In this document: piece by piece, positions 6,374 to 7,795 of the stretch
Numbering within the stretch: position 1 is the stretch's first letter
Layout: the number at the start of each line of letters is the position of its first letter
From: Verrucomicrobiota bacterium
GTDB taxonomy: Bacteria; Verrucomicrobiota; Verrucomicrobiia; Limisphaerales; UBA1096
Reading direction: 5' to 3'
NCBI GenBank assembly: GCA_003972865.1
Contig: QOAX01000109.1
Location: 1-7,795, forward strand
DNA length: 7,795 nucleotides
The notes under the pieces: generated by a model
Databases searched by the model: none
Told to the model about the DNA's origin: nothing
Seen by the model: only the letters and a program-made list of their open reading frames with translations
Position numbers and translations under genes: made by a program

Positions 6374-6391
6374 CGATTCGGTGCGAGGGAT
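5579..6391 (-). repeat. 813-bp duplicated block, copy B
   Basis: Partner of 3269-4081, same orientation, no gaps. The left end falls 12 bases upstream (plus-strand sense) of the truncated gene's stop codon at 5567-5569; the right end lies 18 bases before the ATG. No terminal inverted repeats, target-site duplication or transposase flank it, so it does not look like an insertion sequence. Confidence 0.9.
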
Positions 6392-6481
6392 GAAACAAAT
6401 CAACGTTTATTTCGACAACGACTTTTCTACATGCACCCAAGCCCCGTTGAAATGTGCCACCGGCCGGAATCGTTTTGGGAT

Positions 6482-7795
6482 TCAGTGCCGGACCCGATAG
6501 AACATCGCCCTGGAATCCGGCGCCACGGCGCGGGGCGAGTCGGCCCCGGCAACGTCGTTCCACGGCCCGGTGACCTTTTCAGCCTCCTGCAAAACCCCCG
6601 GCTCGGTCCAGGAAACAATCACGTTTCCGTCCTGCAACAAAACACTCATTGTGGCGGGCCTCACCTCAGCAATGGCATCCGGCGGGATATAGGCGGCGAT
6701 CGCCTGGTCGTCGTCGTCGTTGATCAGGAATTTCTTCCTGGTGGGGGCCACATTCAACCACTCCAGGCTGGAGGCCGTGCCGCCGCTCGCGATTAACGAG
6801 GAAGCCCCGCCCAGGTGATCATAATAGAACAGCGTGAAGGGATAGAGACCGGATTTTTCGACGACAAAGTTGTATTGCCAAGCCTTTGCATCATCGATGC
6901 CTGGGTTGACCGATTCGTCCGGGGACAGTTCCAAGGCGTCATCCCCGAACCCCACGTGGAGAAGGTGTCCCGGGGTGGTTGTGATTTGCATGTGGTAATA
7001 TCCCTTCTTTAGATCGAGATAGGCGGTCGCCTCCAGGCCGAAATGAATGAGGGGCATTTCCGCCCCCTCGGGGATCAGGGATTCGGTGCCGTTGATGCCG
7101 GGGAAGAGCTTTTCCCCCGCCTTGTTTCCAATCGTTCCCCCATCCCGTTGGTAGTTGATCTGGTCCCGTTCCATATAATAGCCCTTGGAGTTGAAGAGTG
7201 CCCTATCGGAGTGATCGTTATAATCCTCATCCCAGATCCACCACAGATCCCCGATCTCGCCCATGACCTCCTTGTCGGGATCGGGATCAACGGGGTCAAT
7301 GGCGGCCAACCGAATGGCGAATCCACGTTCCTGTTTTTCCAAGTCAGCCAGCGTAATGACTGAATCAGCGGGGAGGGCGTCATACTGGGTCCAGTCCATG
7401 ACGGTGAAATTCCATGACTTGGTGTATTGCCTGTGCGCATCACTGTCATCGGCGAACTCCACTTTAACAGTGTGGTCGGAAAAATTCTCAAACGCACCAG
7501 CCGATTCATGAACGATTAATGTCCTGTCCCCGACCTGCTGTATTTCTGAGGCGACCTTTTTGCCGTCCAGAAACAGCGCCACCGAACTCGAATCCACCTT
7601 GTGGACATCATGTTCGATGACCACATGCAGAGGGCTGTTCGGGTGGGCTTCAAGTTCATTTTCCCTCGGAAAAACACGAAGGATGCTTAACCCCTTCCCC
7701 GGAGCAACCGCTCCGGAGTCGCCCTGCAATTCAAGCATGAACGCGCCGCCCGCATAGCCCTTGTAGGCATGGGCCCCGGCCAAGCCGCCGTTGGC
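6482..7795 (-). CDS. C-terminal part of a large secreted Ig/PA14-like surface protein (partial)
   Basis: The frame is open to the window edge, so the gene begins outside; the TTG at 7783 is not a convincing start. In-window there are 437 codons. Numbered from that TTG: residues about 35-128 look like an Ig-like domain (VSSSVALFLDGKKV-type strand pattern ending KSWNFTV); 129-240 form an acidic, tryptophan-rich linker (GDLWWIWDEDYND); 245-345 resemble a PA14-like beta domain (ATAYLDLKKGYYHMQI, then SGLYPFTLFYYDHLGGASSL and SLEWLN); 352-365 is FLINDDDDQAIAAY, a stretch I associate with verrucomicrobial PA14 proteins; 378-433 is the common C-terminal module (VIVSWTEPGVLQEAEKVTGPW, DVAGADSP, FYRVRH). 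Such proteins are exported and probably bind carbohydrate or sit on the cell surface, but a ligand cannot be assigned. It lies upstream of truncated copy B on the same strand with 108 bp between; I see no convincing terminator there. Confidence 0.8.
   Translation of the reverse strand, partial: ANGGLAGAHAYKGYAGGAFMLELQGDSGAVAPGKGLSILRVFPRENELEAHPNSPLHVVIEHDVHKVDSSSVALFLDGKKVASEIQQVGDRTLIVHESAGAFENFSDHTVKVEFADDSDAHRQYTKSWNFTVMDWTQYDALPADSVITLADLEKQERGFAIRLAAIDPVDPDPDKEVMGEIGDLWWIWDEDYNDHSDRALFNSKGYYMERDQINYQRDGGTIGNKAGEKLFPGINGTESLIPEGAEMPLIHFGLEATAYLDLKKGYYHMQITTTPGHLLHVGFGDDALELSPDESVNPGIDDAKAWQYNFVVEKSGLYPFTLFYYDHLGGASSLIASGGTASSLEWLNVAPTRKKFLINDDDDQAIAAYIPPDAIAEVRPATMSVLLQDGNVIVSWTEPGVLQEAEKVTGPWNDVAGADSPRAVAPDSRAMFYRVRH

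Noticed and set aside
5579..6391. Insertion sequence or transposon explaining the duplicated block
   Set aside because: No transposase, terminal inverted repeats or target duplication at either copy.
6374..6481. Promoter or terminator between the surface-protein gene and copy B
   Set aside because: No stem with a T-tract and no convincing -35/-10 pair could be found by eye.
7781..7783. TTG as the true start of the surface-protein gene
   Set aside because: The frame stays open to the window edge, no ribosome site is visible, and the preceding codons (ANGG) look like continuing protein.

Overview
The window most likely comes from a Verrucomicrobiota (PVC superphylum) genome or metagenome contig. 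The evidence is two large secreted 'Piru_Ver'/PVC-type dehydrogenase-like proteins, one with a C-terminal CxxCH haem site, a long pseudopilin-like protein, and a large surface protein ending in the short 'LQ-A…V-GPW-DV-GA-SP…FYRVR' tail common in verrucomicrobial exported proteins. No RNA genes, CRISPR array, transposase or integrase are visible.

Layout. Plus strand: 40-2130 is a HEAT-repeat c-type cytochrome protein. Its first ~31 residues look like the N-terminus of an unrelated zinc-type alcohol dehydrogenase/quinone oxidoreductase. All other genes are on the minus strand. Read in their own direction they are: the end of a large Ig/PA14-like surface protein (7795 to 6482, cut by the window edge); a truncated copy of a PVC membrane-bound-dehydrogenase-type gene (6373 to 5567); a pseudopilin-like gene (5524 to 4586) with a strong terminator; a short doubtful ORF with a second terminator (4440 to 4306); and a longer copy of the same PVC gene (4267 to 2168). 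In that last ORF the first 63 codons are the beginning of an aldehyde dehydrogenase joined in frame upstream of the PVC signal peptide. It converges on the plus-strand gene with 37 bp between stop codons.

The main oddities are: two independent in-frame joins of a cytosolic dehydrogenase N-terminus to a secreted PVC-type protein; an 813-bp gapless duplication (about 86% identical by manual count, offset exactly 2310 bp) with sharp ends; and a 10-bp palindrome, CTTGGCCAAG, present seven times between 1044 and 4299 and absent from the rest. These could reflect real gene-fragment shuffling and a highly iterated palindrome in the host genome. The fusions could also be assembly or amplification chimeras, most plausibly the high-GC one at the left edge. 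No complete pathway can be reconstructed. The exported proteins fit a periplasmic/outer-surface oxidation and secretion role, but substrates cannot be read from the sequence.
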